Source: GWE2-42-39 sp963662895 | Lineage (GTDB): Bacteria > Bacteroidota > Bacteroidia > Bacteroidales > Prolixibacteraceae | Length of the DNA: 64,000 nt | Assembly: GCA_963662895.1 (NCBI GenBank) | Contig: OY759981.1 | Span: 3,162,001 to 3,226,000, forward strand | Direction of reading: 5' to 3' | The notes under the pieces: model-generated | Told to the model about the DNA's origin: nothing | Databases searched by the model: none | The model's input: only the letters and a program-made list of their open reading frames with translations | Program-made: the position numbers and the translations under genes | Part shown: one piece after another, positions 8,707 through 17,681 of the stretch | Numbering within the stretch: position 1 is the first letter of the stretch | Layout of the letters: the number at the start of each line of letters is the position of its first letter

Positions 8707-10021
8707 CCCATTTCCTGTTCAAAAAGTTTTCTACTTCAGAATAAGAAACCGTTTTGTCGACAAAATGTTTCAGAATTTCGACTCTTTCGCCTTCCGAAAC
8801 CTGCAATTGATTTAAAATATTACTGAGGTGCATCTTCATGTGTCCGTGCTGAATTCCGCTGGAGATCAATGCCCTGACTGCCGCAAAGTTAGAGGCCAGT
8901 CCGGCAACTGCCATATAGCCCATCAACTGAGGGGCAGAGGGATCATCCAGAATCTTCAGGGCAAAAGCGGCCAGGGGATGCACTTTGGTAATGCCTCCGG
9001 TTACGCCAACCGCCAGAGGAAGCTCCATTTCAAAACGGAAATATCCATCAATAATGCTTGCCAGGCTCAGGGAGGCATACTGTCCGTTTCGCGAGGCAAA
9101 AGCATGAGCCCCGGCCTCTACAGCCCGGAAATCGTTCCCCGTGGCGATAGCCAGTGCATCCATGCCGTTAAAAATTCCTTTGTTGTGGGTCACAGCACGC
9201 GGTACATCGTTTCTGGCAATGTGCACGGCTTCCACAAATTTTCCGGCAAATTCCGGGATGCCATCCAAACCGGTAAATTCCGAAACGGGGCATTCAACCC
9301 AAACTTTCACCCGGCACCCGGGCGTGTAATTCGATAAAACAGACATGATGATTTCAGCCTCTTTCTCTTCGCCCGAAAAACGTTCATCACCGGCAAAAAC
9401 CTGCAACAGGGTTTTGGCAAGTTTTTCCAATACCGAATTGATAAAATTGGCACCCATGGCGTCCAGTGTTTCAAAAGAAACATCCAGTTGATAATAATCA
9501 GGCAAAATATGAGGTAAATGAAGTAATTCAATTGAAGTGATGCCACCACCACGGGCTTTCATCTTGCTTGTTGCAGAGGAAACACCGGCCAGTAGTTTTT
9601 CTTTTATTTCAGGAAATAATCCAGACATTTTAGATGGATTTCCTTTCCATTTAAAATGAACCTGCCCTTTCTTTTCAGTCCCGGTAATTTTGGTGTGAAA
9701 CCCGCCACGTCCGGCCCAGAAGCCGGCGGCTTTACCTAAAGCCGCCACCACAGAACTTTCCTCCGTAACCAGGGGGAAAGTACGAAATACGCCATCAACC
9801 AAAAAGTTGGGAGCAATGGCAAAAGGCATGTGATAATTAGTAACCGGATTTTCGCTCAGTTCGTCGATGATACGCTGAAAATCGCCATCGTCCGACTCGA
9901 AAGTGTTCAGCCAGTTCCGGATTTGTTCGGTTAGTCCAAGCCGTTCGATCAAAAAATCGATACGCTGTTCCTTATTCTGCTTTGAAAAGCCACGAATGAA
10001 TTTTCTATTCTGCATAGTCAA
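8687..10021 (-). CDS. mvaA: Hydroxymethylglutaryl-CoA reductase, class II type
   Basis: Reduces HMG-CoA to mevalonate (run in reverse in mevalonate degraders). At 444 residues with no membrane segments it fits the soluble bacterial class II enzymes. Key blocks are ENPVTNYHMPFAIAPNFLVDG (57-77; quoted as ENPVTNYHMP and FAIAPNFLVDG), catalytic Glu in VTEESSVVAALG, HNKGIFNGMDALAIATGND with the catalytic Lys and Asp, GVTGGITKVHP for the nucleotide, and the C-terminal His in HGHMKMHLSN. It overlaps the upstream isomerase gene by 17 bp and the downstream kinase by 20 bp, a tight three-gene unit. Confidence 0.93.
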   Translation of the reverse strand: MTMQNRKFIRGFSKQNKEQRIDFLIERLGLTEQIRNWLNTFESDDGDFQRIIDELSENPVTNYHMPFAIAPNFLVDGVFRTFPLVTEESSVVAALGKAAGFWAGRGGFHTKITGTEKKGQVHFKWKGNPSKMSGLFPEIKEKLLAGVSSATSKMKARGGGITSIELLHLPHILPDYYQLDVSFETLDAMGANFINSVLEKLAKTLLQVFAGDERFSGEEKEAEIIMSVLSNYTPGCRVKVWVECPVSEFTGLDGIPEFAGKFVEAVHIARNDVPRAVTHNKGIFNGMDALAIATGNDFRAVEAGAHAFASRNGQYASLSLASIIDGYFRFEMELPLAVGVTGGITKVHPLAAFALKILDDPSAPQLMGYMAVAGLASNFAAVRALISSGIQHGHMKMHLSNILNQLQVSEGERVEILKHFVDKTVSYSEVENFLNRKWDAKIIS

Positions 10022-11009
10022 AGTTGATTTTCAGAAATGTCCTTGCCAGTTGGTATTGTTCAATCTGTTGGGCAATAAAATTTTTTAATGCTTCGTAAGA
10101 TTCGTTAGCAGGGTGAAGCACAGCCGAAGCCATTCCGAAAACCGCGGGCAATCGGCTCAAACCTGTATAAAAATAGCCATCGAGCGCATTTTTCACCCCC
10201 CCGGAAATGATCAGCTGATGGCATTTTAAATTGTTTTCCGAAGCTACCAGTTCGTTCACATCCCGAACCATTTGTAATGATGTTTGCCCAATCCTGGTAA
10301 AGGGATCAAAAGCTTCCTTTCCCGGAGTCCGGGCCAGTTCCACTTTCGAAAAATTAGTACCGCCATAAGCGGCGAACTCAATAGCTGCCAACGGCAATTT
10401 CAATAAACGGCGCAGGCTTTCGGGGCCCATTCCTTGTCCTACTTCTTTCACGATCAATGGAAATTTGCAATTAGCCAGCAAATGTTCGATGGAATCAACC
10501 GGTGCTTTTTTTATAGGATCGCCTTCGGGCTGAAACCATTCCTGAAGCGGGTTCACATGAACGATCAATCCATCGGCACGCAGGCGGCCAACCAGATCTT
10601 CCATTGCTTTTTCCTGACCATTCCCGATTAACTGTTCTACCTGTGCAATTCCCAGGTTGGCATAAAACGGGCGATCATCGCCTATCTCATCGCGCCAGTT
10701 GAAATCGTCCCAGTAAGCCTTGTCAAACAATATTTCGCGGCACGAACCAAGTCCCATTCCCAAACCAAATTCGGCACAGGCACGTGCCAGGTTCCCGTTT
10801 ATCCTGCGCGCAGCCGGTGTCCCTCCTGTCATACTCGATATCCACAGGGGAACCTGCATGGTCTTTTCGAGAAAGGAAAAATTATCTGTTTTTTGTCTGG
10901 GATGCCCGGATAACAGTGGCTCGTAGATAAACCTCCGGTCGTGAATTTGCAGGGCACTCTGCGACTGGAGAGCCAATTGAATATGGTCTGATTTTCGGTT
11001 TTGGTTCAT
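10005..11009 (-). CDS. fni: Isopentenyl-diphosphate delta-isomerase, type 2 (FMN-dependent)
   Basis: Interconverts isopentenyl and dimethylallyl diphosphate. The 334-residue sequence has type 2 features: an N-terminal KSDHIQLAL, WISSMTGGTPAARRING (57-73), GLGMGLGSCREIL, the EVGQGMGPESLRRL stretch, AAYGGTNFSKVE and the C-terminal phosphate-binding ISGGVKNALDG of the TIM barrel. It sits only 6 bp after the acyl-CoA dehydrogenase gene and overlaps the HMG-CoA reductase gene, so it links the leucine-degradation half of this run to the mevalonate half. Confidence 0.92.
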   Translation of the reverse strand: MNQNRKSDHIQLALQSQSALQIHDRRFIYEPLLSGHPRQKTDNFSFLEKTMQVPLWISSMTGGTPAARRINGNLARACAEFGLGMGLGSCREILFDKAYWDDFNWRDEIGDDRPFYANLGIAQVEQLIGNGQEKAMEDLVGRLRADGLIVHVNPLQEWFQPEGDPIKKAPVDSIEHLLANCKFPLIVKEVGQGMGPESLRRLLKLPLAAIEFAAYGGTNFSKVELARTPGKEAFDPFTRIGQTSLQMVRDVNELVASENNLKCHQLIISGGVKNALDGYFYTGLSRLPAVFGMASAVLHPANESYEALKNFIAQQIEQYQLARTFLKINFDYAE

Positions 11010-11015
11010 TACAAA

Positions 11016-12173
11016 TTATTCTTCATCTAAAACAGAACGGGAAATCACCATCCGTAGTATCTCGGAAGTTCCTTCACCAATCTGAAGCAGGCGCTGATCG
11101 CGGTAAAAACGTTCGATCGGCCATTCGGGATTGCAAAATAAACCATTTCCTCCAAAAATCTGCACGGCCTCGTCGGCCACTTCACGTGCAATTTCCGAAC
11201 AATACAACTTCGCCATCGCCGCCTGTTTCCCGTAAGCGTGACCGTGATCCTTGAGCCAACATGCATTGTATAAGGTATTTCGTGCATTTTCAATTTTCAG
11301 GGCCATGTCGGCTAATTTAAAGGAAATTACTTGAAATCCGGCCAAACTTTTTCCAAATTGTTTACGCTGTTTAGCATATTTTCTTGCCATACTGAAAGCT
11401 CCCTGTGCCAATCCCAGTCCCATGGCGGCAATTGAAAGGCGGCCCGAGTCGAGCGTTTTTAGCATGATCTTCAACCCCTGGCCTTTTTCTCCGAGCTGAT
11501 TTTCAAGTGGCACACGGCAATCATTAAAATACAACATAGCATTGTCGGCAGCACGCCAAACCAGTTTTTTCTTCATGGGTTCACGCATAAAACCGGGAGT
11601 TTCCCGGTCCATTAAAATGGCCGTATATTCTTTTTTGTCTTTATATTCGCCGGTGACCGCTACAATGGAAATTCCTGCAGCAATGGAAGAACCTCCATTG
11701 GTAATAAACTTTTTACTTCCGTTGACCAGATATTGTCCATCAGTTATTTTTGCTGTCGTTTCCACACCTTTTGCATCCGATCCGGCATTCTCCTCGGTCA
11801 GTCCGAATGCCCACAACCGTTCGCCGGTACAGAGGCCAGGCAGATATTTTTGTTTCTGCTCTTCGGTTGCAAACTCATAAACAGGGCCAATCCCCAGCGA
11901 GTTGTGCGCGGCCAATGTAGCTCCCATCGAGCTGTCGATGCGCGAAATTTCTTCCACCGCAATGATGTACGATAGATAATCCGTTCCCAAACCGCCATAG
12001 TGTTGCGGTAAATACATGCCGAATAGGCCGGTAGCCCCCATTTTTTTCACCAATTCAACAGGGAACTCCTCGCGGGCCTCAAACTCCCCGATCTGAGGTT
12101 TTATCTTTTCTTCTGCAAAGCGGCGTACCTCCTGCCTGATCTGATGATGTTTTTCTGTGATGATTGCGTTCAT
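11016..12173 (-). CDS. Acyl-CoA dehydrogenase (short-chain type active site)
   Basis: FAD flavoprotein of 385 residues. ATG at 12173 (MNAIITEKHHQIRQEV) is chosen because the longer frame to 12329 would add a low-quality leader that overlaps the carboxylase gene. Landmarks are FGLTEENAGSDA (flavin/substrate loop), FGGNGLFCNPEWPIERFYRD, and LLQIGEGTSEILRM. Glu367 of GEGT stands at the catalytic position of medium- and short-chain enzymes. In isovaleryl-CoA dehydrogenases that position is Ala/Gly and the base sits in an LDLER helix, which here reads LDSGR. So despite its place in a leucine-catabolism cluster it is not a canonical isovaleryl-CoA dehydrogenase; branched or short acyl-CoA remains possible. 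Confidence 0.88.
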   Translation of the reverse strand: MNAIITEKHHQIRQEVRRFAEEKIKPQIGEFEAREEFPVELVKKMGATGLFGMYLPQHYGGLGTDYLSYIIAVEEISRIDSSMGATLAAHNSLGIGPVYEFATEEQKQKYLPGLCTGERLWAFGLTEENAGSDAKGVETTAKITDGQYLVNGSKKFITNGGSSIAAGISIVAVTGEYKDKKEYTAILMDRETPGFMREPMKKKLVWRAADNAMLYFNDCRVPLENQLGEKGQGLKIMLKTLDSGRLSIAAMGLGLAQGAFSMARKYAKQRKQFGKSLAGFQVISFKLADMALKIENARNTLYNACWLKDHGHAYGKQAAMAKLYCSEIAREVADEAVQIFGGNGLFCNPEWPIERFYRDQRLLQIGEGTSEILRMVISRSVLDEE

Positions 12174-12255
12174 TTTAACTGATTGATACTTGATTTTAGA
12201 TATTCGATGCCGGATATTTTGTTCGATTAGTGAGAGTTTCACTAGCCCCGGGGCT

Positions 12256-14265
12256 TCAGGGGAAATTTTCATCTGAAGTAACTGAAAACTGAGACTGATC
12301 ACTGAGATTTTCCTCAGCAAGTTCAACAAGCAATTGGCCGTCTTTGATCATTTCACCTTCATTTACCCACACTTTTTTTATTACTGAATTTTGGGGACAC
12401 AAAATTCTGAATTCGGTTTTCATCGATTCCAGAAGCAGCAATACTTTTCCTTCCAGAACCCGTTCTCCGGATTTAACATGCGCTGATAAGACTCTTCCGA
12501 ACAGGTCGGAAACAACCTGTTCCTGAAAATGCGTTTGTTTTTTTATTACCTGTCTTTCGATCCGCACCTGTTCTTTTACCAGGTTGCTTCTCACTGAAAA
12601 CATTCGTCCGGAGTAATAAATCTGCATTTCGTATTTTTTATCCTGAAGGAAAAATACCTTCCGATTGTTGCCTGATTCTAAGATCAAACGATTGTTTGTT
12701 TGACTTTCGATCCTGAAAATGTATGTTTCATCTTCGAAAGTTAATTGAATCCCTTTTGGGACATGTCTCATATTCAGTTCAAATTCATTTTCATCGATCC
12801 ATATACGGAAGGACATATTTTGCCCCAGGAAACCGATATATTGCCAGATATCTTCAGGTTCAGCTTTTTTTCTGAAAAGATGAGAAAACAAATATGCTGC
12901 AGCAACCGGTACAAGGCTCTGACCTTTCTCCAGGGCAAAATCAATTAAAAACGAAGTTGAGATTTCATTTTTTCTGAAATGCGGGTCGTTGAGCAATTGC
13001 AGCAAAAACGGAATATTGGTTTTTACGCCGTCAGCAAAAGTTGCCTGCAACCCTTTTGAAAGCAGATCAATGGCTTGTTGCCGGCTTGATGCGCGGGCAA
13101 TTTGTTTAGCCAGCAGAGAATCGTAAAGCGGTGAAATTTGGGTATTCGACTGAAGAAAATGATCGGTACGAAGACCATCCGTTTCGGGGAACCAGCATTT
13201 TTTTACTTTCCCCGTTGAAGGACGGAATTTCCGTTCCGCATCTTCGGCACAAACACGTGCTTCAATGGCATGACCTTTTATAGTAACATCTTTTTGTTTG
13301 ATTCCTAATTTGTTTCCGGCAGCAACCAGCAATTGCTGCCCGACAAGATCGATTCCTGTAACTACTTCGGTAACCGGATGCTCTACCTGGATGCGTGTAT
13401 TCATTTCCAGGAACCAAAAGTTCCCATTTTTATCCACCAGGAATTCGACTGTTCCCAAACCGCGATAACGAACTTTTTCACCGATTTTCAGGGCTGCCGA
13501 ATAAAGTTTCTTTCGTAGTTCCTCATCGATGAACACCGAGGGAGCTTCTTCTACAATCTTTTGAAACCGCCGCTGGATACTGCATTCGCGTTCGAATAAA
13601 TGGACCAGATTTACATGGTGATCACCCAGCAACTGAACTTCAATATGACGTGTTTCCGGCATATATTCTTCGATGAAAAGATCGCCATTGCCAAAATATT
13701 CGAAAGCCTGACGTTCAGCTTTTTCCAGGGCTTGTTCCAGTTTCGCTTTTGAATGAACGGTTAGCATTCCCTTTCCACCGCCACCGGCCACCGCTTTCAC
13801 CATCAACGGGAAACCCAGTTGTTTTGCTTTTCGAAGGAGTTCGTTTTTATTTCCTCTGACCGAATTCAGTACCGGGATATCCAGTTCGCGGGCAAGTTCA
13901 AGGGCTTTGTTTTTTTCGCTCATTAAGCGGATTTGTTGTGGGGTTGGGCCAATAAAAGTTAACCCGGCATTCCTGACAGCTTCAGCAAACCCGGCATTCT
14001 CTGCCAGGAACCCATAACCCGGATGAATAGCATCTGCCTTTCGTCCTATAGCAATATGAATAATTTGCTGCTGATTGAGATAGCTTTCCTGTAGTGTTTT
14101 CCCTGAAAGCAAAACGGCTTCATCTGCCTGCGAAACATGCAACGAATGACGATCCGTTTCAGTAAAAATTGCGACTGTTCGGATGCCCATATTCCGGGCT
14201 GTTCGAATAACCCGGACGGCTATTTCGCCCCGGTTTGCTATCAGTATTTTTTTGAATGTTTTCAA
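12256..14265 (-). CDS. Methylcrotonyl-CoA carboxylase alpha subunit (biotin carboxylase + biotin carrier)
   Basis: A 669-residue biotin-dependent acyl-CoA carboxylase alpha chain. It has the biotin carboxylase N-domain (KILIANRGEIAVRVIRTA), the ATP-grasp Gly loop VAGGGGKGM (about 160-168), EEAPS and EMNTRIQVEHPVTE in the active site. A C-terminal biotinyl domain has Lys616 in LESMKTE, a variant of the usual EAMKM. It shares a 4-bp stop/start overlap with the hydratase gene and stands between the hydratase and the acyl-CoA dehydrogenase. With the MCC-type beta subunit in the same run, methylcrotonyl-CoA is the likeliest substrate. Propionyl- or acetyl-CoA cannot be excluded from the alpha chain alone. 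Confidence 0.87.
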   Translation of the reverse strand: MKTFKKILIANRGEIAVRVIRTARNMGIRTVAIFTETDRHSLHVSQADEAVLLSGKTLQESYLNQQQIIHIAIGRKADAIHPGYGFLAENAGFAEAVRNAGLTFIGPTPQQIRLMSEKNKALELARELDIPVLNSVRGNKNELLRKAKQLGFPLMVKAVAGGGGKGMLTVHSKAKLEQALEKAERQAFEYFGNGDLFIEEYMPETRHIEVQLLGDHHVNLVHLFERECSIQRRFQKIVEEAPSVFIDEELRKKLYSAALKIGEKVRYRGLGTVEFLVDKNGNFWFLEMNTRIQVEHPVTEVVTGIDLVGQQLLVAAGNKLGIKQKDVTIKGHAIEARVCAEDAERKFRPSTGKVKKCWFPETDGLRTDHFLQSNTQISPLYDSLLAKQIARASSRQQAIDLLSKGLQATFADGVKTNIPFLLQLLNDPHFRKNEISTSFLIDFALEKGQSLVPVAAAYLFSHLFRKKAEPEDIWQYIGFLGQNMSFRIWIDENEFELNMRHVPKGIQLTFEDETYIFRIESQTNNRLILESGNNRKVFFLQDKKYEMQIYYSGRMFSVRSNLVKEQVRIERQVIKKQTHFQEQVVSDLFGRVLSAHVKSGERVLEGKVLLLLESMKTEFRILCPQNSVIKKVWVNEGEMIKDGQLLVELAEENLSDQSQFSVTSDENFP

Positions 14266-15041
14266 GTTCCTGGTTTTGTTTTTTTCAGGAAAACACCAAT
14301 ACGCTCTTTGGCCTCATCAGATGCAATACGTTTTACCAGTGTATTGACTGTCGCCTCATAATCATCAGTTTTTACCTCTCCGGAATATACTTTGTTGATG
14401 AGTTTTTTGCAGTCGAGGACAGCGTCGGAAGACGGCTTCTGCAAATCGGTAAGCAGTTTATTCAATTCTGTTTCTAATTGTCCTTCTGCAAAGACAAAAT
14501 CAGCCAGGCCTGTTTTTAATGCTTCTTCTGCTGAAAAATATTTCCCGGTCAACATTTGTTTTCGTACCTGCTGAAGGCTGATTCGTGTTGCTACAAAAGG
14601 CAAAATAGTTGCAGGTACCAACCCGAGATGAACCTCGCTAAAAGCCAGCACCGACGATTCTTCCATCAGCACGAAATCGCAAGCTGACAACAAGCCAATT
14701 CCTCCGCCGAAAATGTTTCCTTTGCCCAAAGCAATGGTCACTTGAGGCAAATTGTATAACCTTTGTAACATTTTTACTAACAACTCAAATTGTGCCTTAT
14801 TTTCTTTTTCAGAAAGAGTGGTTGCTTCGGAAAACCAACTCAGATCGGCACCGGAACAAAACGATTTGCCTTTGCCTTCCAGTACAACAAACTGTACAGA
14901 GTCGTCCTTGCCCAATTGGTTTAAAATCTGGTTCAGTTCGGCAATCAACCCTGGATGAAATGCGTTCTGCTTTTCCTGACGGTTCAGCATAATCCGGCAG
15001 ATACCATTTTCTTTTTTTATTTTAACAAACCGGTAATCCAT
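14262..15041 (-). CDS. Enoyl-CoA hydratase family, probable 3-methylglutaconyl-CoA hydratase (LiuC type)
   Basis: A 259-residue crotonase-fold enzyme. ATG at 15041 (MDYRFVKIKKENG) is chosen; the longer frame to 15272 lies within the carboxylase beta gene. The oxyanion segment reads GNIFGGGIGLLSACD, where the first catalytic Glu of ordinary hydratases (GGGxEL) is Gly. FSEVHLGLVPA keeps the second Glu. The pair 'GGGxGL ... SEVxLGLxPA' is the pattern of bacterial methylglutaconyl-CoA hydratases. The reaction product is HMG-CoA. It is flanked by both methylcrotonyl-CoA carboxylase subunits, with a 4-bp overlap to alpha and a 22-bp gap from beta. Confidence 0.83.
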   Translation of the reverse strand: MDYRFVKIKKENGICRIMLNRQEKQNAFHPGLIAELNQILNQLGKDDSVQFVVLEGKGKSFCSGADLSWFSEATTLSEKENKAQFELLVKMLQRLYNLPQVTIALGKGNIFGGGIGLLSACDFVLMEESSVLAFSEVHLGLVPATILPFVATRISLQQVRKQMLTGKYFSAEEALKTGLADFVFAEGQLETELNKLLTDLQKPSSDAVLDCKKLINKVYSGEVKTDDYEATVNTLVKRIASDEAKERIGVFLKKTKPGT

Positions 15042-15063
15042 CTGTTTTATGTTTTTTGTTTTA

Positions 15064-16629
15064 TCACATTCTGAAGATGCCATAACGAGGCTCATCAATT
15101 TTTTTGTTTGAACAAACCGACAATGCCAGTCCCAGCACATTGCGGGTTTCAGCAGGATCAATGATGCCGTCGTCCCAAAGACGTGAAGAACTGTAATATG
15201 CCGAGCTTTGCCGTTCAAATTCATCAAGCAGTTGTTGGGTGTTGCCGTTACTGCCAATCGTTTGCAAAACACCAGTCGCCTGTTCGCCTCCCATCACCGA
15301 GATTTTTGCATTTGGCCACGTAAATAAAAATTCCGGGTCGAAAGCGCGGCCAGCCATTGCATAATTTCCAGCTCCGTACGAGCCACCAGCCACTATCGTA
15401 ATTTTAGGCACTACCGAGTTGGCAACTGCCTGAATCAGTTTTGCCCCATCGCGTGCAATACCCTGGTGTTCGTATTTTTTACCAACAATAAATCCTGAAA
15501 TATTCTGAAGAAACAGGATGGGGGTTTTTCGTTGGTTACATAGCTGCACAAAGTGAGCCCCTTTCAAGGCTGCTTCCGAAGTGAGGAAACTTTGATTGGC
15601 CAGTATTCCCACCTGAAACCCCAAAACCGTTGCAAAGCCAGTGATTAAATTCTTTCCGTAATCCGCTTTAAACTCCTGAAAATCGCTGTTGTCGGTCAGG
15701 TAAGCAATAATACGGTGCATGTCGAAAGGCTTTTTTACATCGACCGGTATATCACCATAAATTTCTTCAGGCTGAAAACACGGTTGCTGAATACTTTCCC
15801 AATCGGGCTGAACTTTGTTTTTCCGGGGCAAGGCTGCGATAATGTCCCGGCATTTTTGGATCGCTTCGGCATCATCTTCTGCCAGGTGATCGGCCACGCC
15901 GGAAATAGAGGTATGCACTCCGGCTCCTCCCAGTTCTTCGGCAGTAACCTCCTCGCCTGTGGCTGCTTTTACCAGTGGCGGCCCGCCTACAAAAATAGTT
16001 CCCTGGTTCTTCACAATGATGGTTTCGTCACTCATTGCCGGAACATAGGCCCCACCAGCGGTACAGGAACCCATCACCACGGCAATCTGAGGAATACCTT
16101 GTGCCGACATCTGCGCCTGGTTGAAAAACACCCGTCCGAAATCGAAACGGTCAGGAAAAACATTGGCCTGCTCTGGCAAAAATATTCCGCCCGAATCGAC
16201 CAGATAAATGCAGGGAAGCTGGTTTCTCAATGCAATTTCCTGCGCCCGCACATGTTTTTTGATGGTTTCGCGCACATAAGTTCCGCCTTTCACCGTTGCA
16301 TCGTTCGCAACAACCATGCACTCGTGCCCGTGAATGACCCCGATGCCGGTAATAATTCCTGCGGAAGGAAATTTATCATTATACTGTCCGTAAGCAGCAA
16401 ATGCCGATAATTCGAAGAAAGGCGTCAACGGGTCGAACAGCAGGTGAATGCGCTCCCGGGCCGGCAATTTACCACGCTCCCGGTGTTTTTGACACGCTTT
16501 TTCAGGGCCGTGCGAACTTACCCATTGCAAACGTTTTCTGAAATCGCTAATAATATCTTTATATGTTTCAGCATGTTCTCCTGAATTTTCCGTTTTTACT
16601 CCTTGCTGAACATGAATTCTCTCTCTCAT
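15064..16629 (-). CDS. Methylcrotonyl-CoA carboxylase beta subunit (carboxyltransferase)
   Basis: A 521-residue carboxyltransferase that moves CO2 from biotin to the acyl-CoA. The crotonase-like N-half has ANDATVKGGTYVRETIKKH, LVDSGGIFLPEQ, VVMGSCTAGGAYVPAMSDE and GTIFVGGPPLVKAATGE. The C-half has FLQNISGFIVGKKYE and GSYGAGNYAMAGRAFDPEF. The ATVKGGT and MGSCTAGGAYVPAMSDE blocks are characteristic of the MCC/GCD beta branch. It is the first gene of the minus-strand run. The next feature upstream is the R1 repeat copy, and no promoter was identified with confidence. Confidence 0.9.
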   Translation of the reverse strand: MRERIHVQQGVKTENSGEHAETYKDIISDFRKRLQWVSSHGPEKACQKHRERGKLPARERIHLLFDPLTPFFELSAFAAYGQYNDKFPSAGIITGIGVIHGHECMVVANDATVKGGTYVRETIKKHVRAQEIALRNQLPCIYLVDSGGIFLPEQANVFPDRFDFGRVFFNQAQMSAQGIPQIAVVMGSCTAGGAYVPAMSDETIIVKNQGTIFVGGPPLVKAATGEEVTAEELGGAGVHTSISGVADHLAEDDAEAIQKCRDIIAALPRKNKVQPDWESIQQPCFQPEEIYGDIPVDVKKPFDMHRIIAYLTDNSDFQEFKADYGKNLITGFATVLGFQVGILANQSFLTSEAALKGAHFVQLCNQRKTPILFLQNISGFIVGKKYEHQGIARDGAKLIQAVANSVVPKITIVAGGSYGAGNYAMAGRAFDPEFLFTWPNAKISVMGGEQATGVLQTIGSNGNTQQLLDEFERQSSAYYSSSRLWDDGIIDPAETRNVLGLALSVCSNKKIDEPRYGIFRM

Positions 16630-16756
16630 TATCTTTTAAATAAGACAAAAACATCTTTTAATAAGACAACGGGCAGGCATTTTGGTTCATTGAAACTTCA
16701 ATGTCATATGAAAACAGGGAACCGGGGACTGAAATCAGGGGAGTCACTATTCAAAA

Positions 16757-17681
16757 GGTATCCGAAAGTCAAGTCCCCAATTCACCGGAAGGTGAAAAGC
16801 AGGGGTGGCCGGTCAAAGTAGTCCGGGCCGGCGTTGGCGGGAGCGGTTTTTGGCGGGTCTTCATGGAGGTGTGCCGGGAAGAAAAAACCGTGAGGCGGGA
16901 GGAAGGATGACTTTGACAAGACTTTTTCTTCCTTTTGGTCGACTGCAAAAGGAAGGGCCCCGCCGGCCAGAGGCGAATACAAATAAGCAATGAACATTGC
17001 CAGGTTATTAAGAGAACGAAGAAAACACCGGGCACGGGAGGGGTACTTTAATTTTTTGTGGAGCATATTTTCTGATTTTTTAGTACAGATAAAAGCTAAA
17101 AATCAAGCTTCACCGCATTTCCCTTTTTTACAGTCCTCAAGCCGGACGGGCTGATCCTTTTTCCCTGCAGCTGGAAAAAGGATCCAAAAAGAGCCGCCGC
17201 TGAGAAGAAAAAGCTAAAAATCGTTTGCGTTCGCTATCCGGCAATTGCCGGACCAAACTCCTCTCTGCGTTCGTCAAACAGGGAAGATTTTTTAACGCTC
17301 ACTCCATCGATTTTCTAAACGCTTTTTCTCCTTAGGCGGAAACAGCCCGGGCTTTGTTGTCTTTCCTAAAAAAAATACCTTTTCCCTCCCTGCTTATTCT
17401 ATAACGAAACGATGGCTCCTTACTGAACACTGAACACTTTACCTGCTCTTCTCCTCAACTTTTTAAACTGATTCACACGGAACTCCTTGAAGAAAAGCAA
17501 TGCTGTTGTATGGCCGGAAATGCTAAAATGCTGAAAAAAGCAATGTTTCGTATTTGCTTCATATACATACTTCTGTAAAAATCTGTCATTGGTAGAAGGC
17601 ATGACGATGAAGCAATCTGTTCCATGTTTATTGTCTACCTGTTGTTGGGCGTGATGAGGCAATGTTCAGGCCGGGTATCTG
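16757..17681 (-). repeat. R1 structured repeat, single full-length copy (minus orientation)
   Basis: A single near-complete copy, in inverse orientation, of the roughly 880-bp unit that is tandem at 53.2-56.4 kb. It is bounded by GGTATCCG (16757-16764) and GGTATCTG (17674-17681), the border sequence of the tandem units. Kept elements include the CTTCCTTTTG/CAAAAGGAAG and GATCCTTTTTCC/GGAAAAAGGATC stems and the TTCACC/GGTGAA hairpin. Two parts differ from the tandem units: 17609-17648 is diverged, and a 16-bp palindrome TCCGGCAATTGCCGGA (17237-17252) replaces one arm of another stem. Overlapping short frames on both strands look non-coding. The gap from 16630 to 16756 holds nothing recognised. 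Confidence 0.85.

Noticed and set aside
12174..12329. Longer N-terminus of the acyl-CoA dehydrogenase
   Set aside because: The added 52 residues overlap the carboxylase gene and do not resemble acyl-CoA dehydrogenase starts; ATG at 12173 fits the family.
15042..15272. Longer N-terminus of the methylglutaconyl-CoA hydratase
   Set aside because: The extension lies inside the carboxylase beta coding sequence; the crotonase fold begins at ATG 15041.
15715..16410. A 231-codon plus-strand frame inside the carboxylase beta gene
   Set aside because: Antisense to a strongly conserved carboxyltransferase; no motif of its own.
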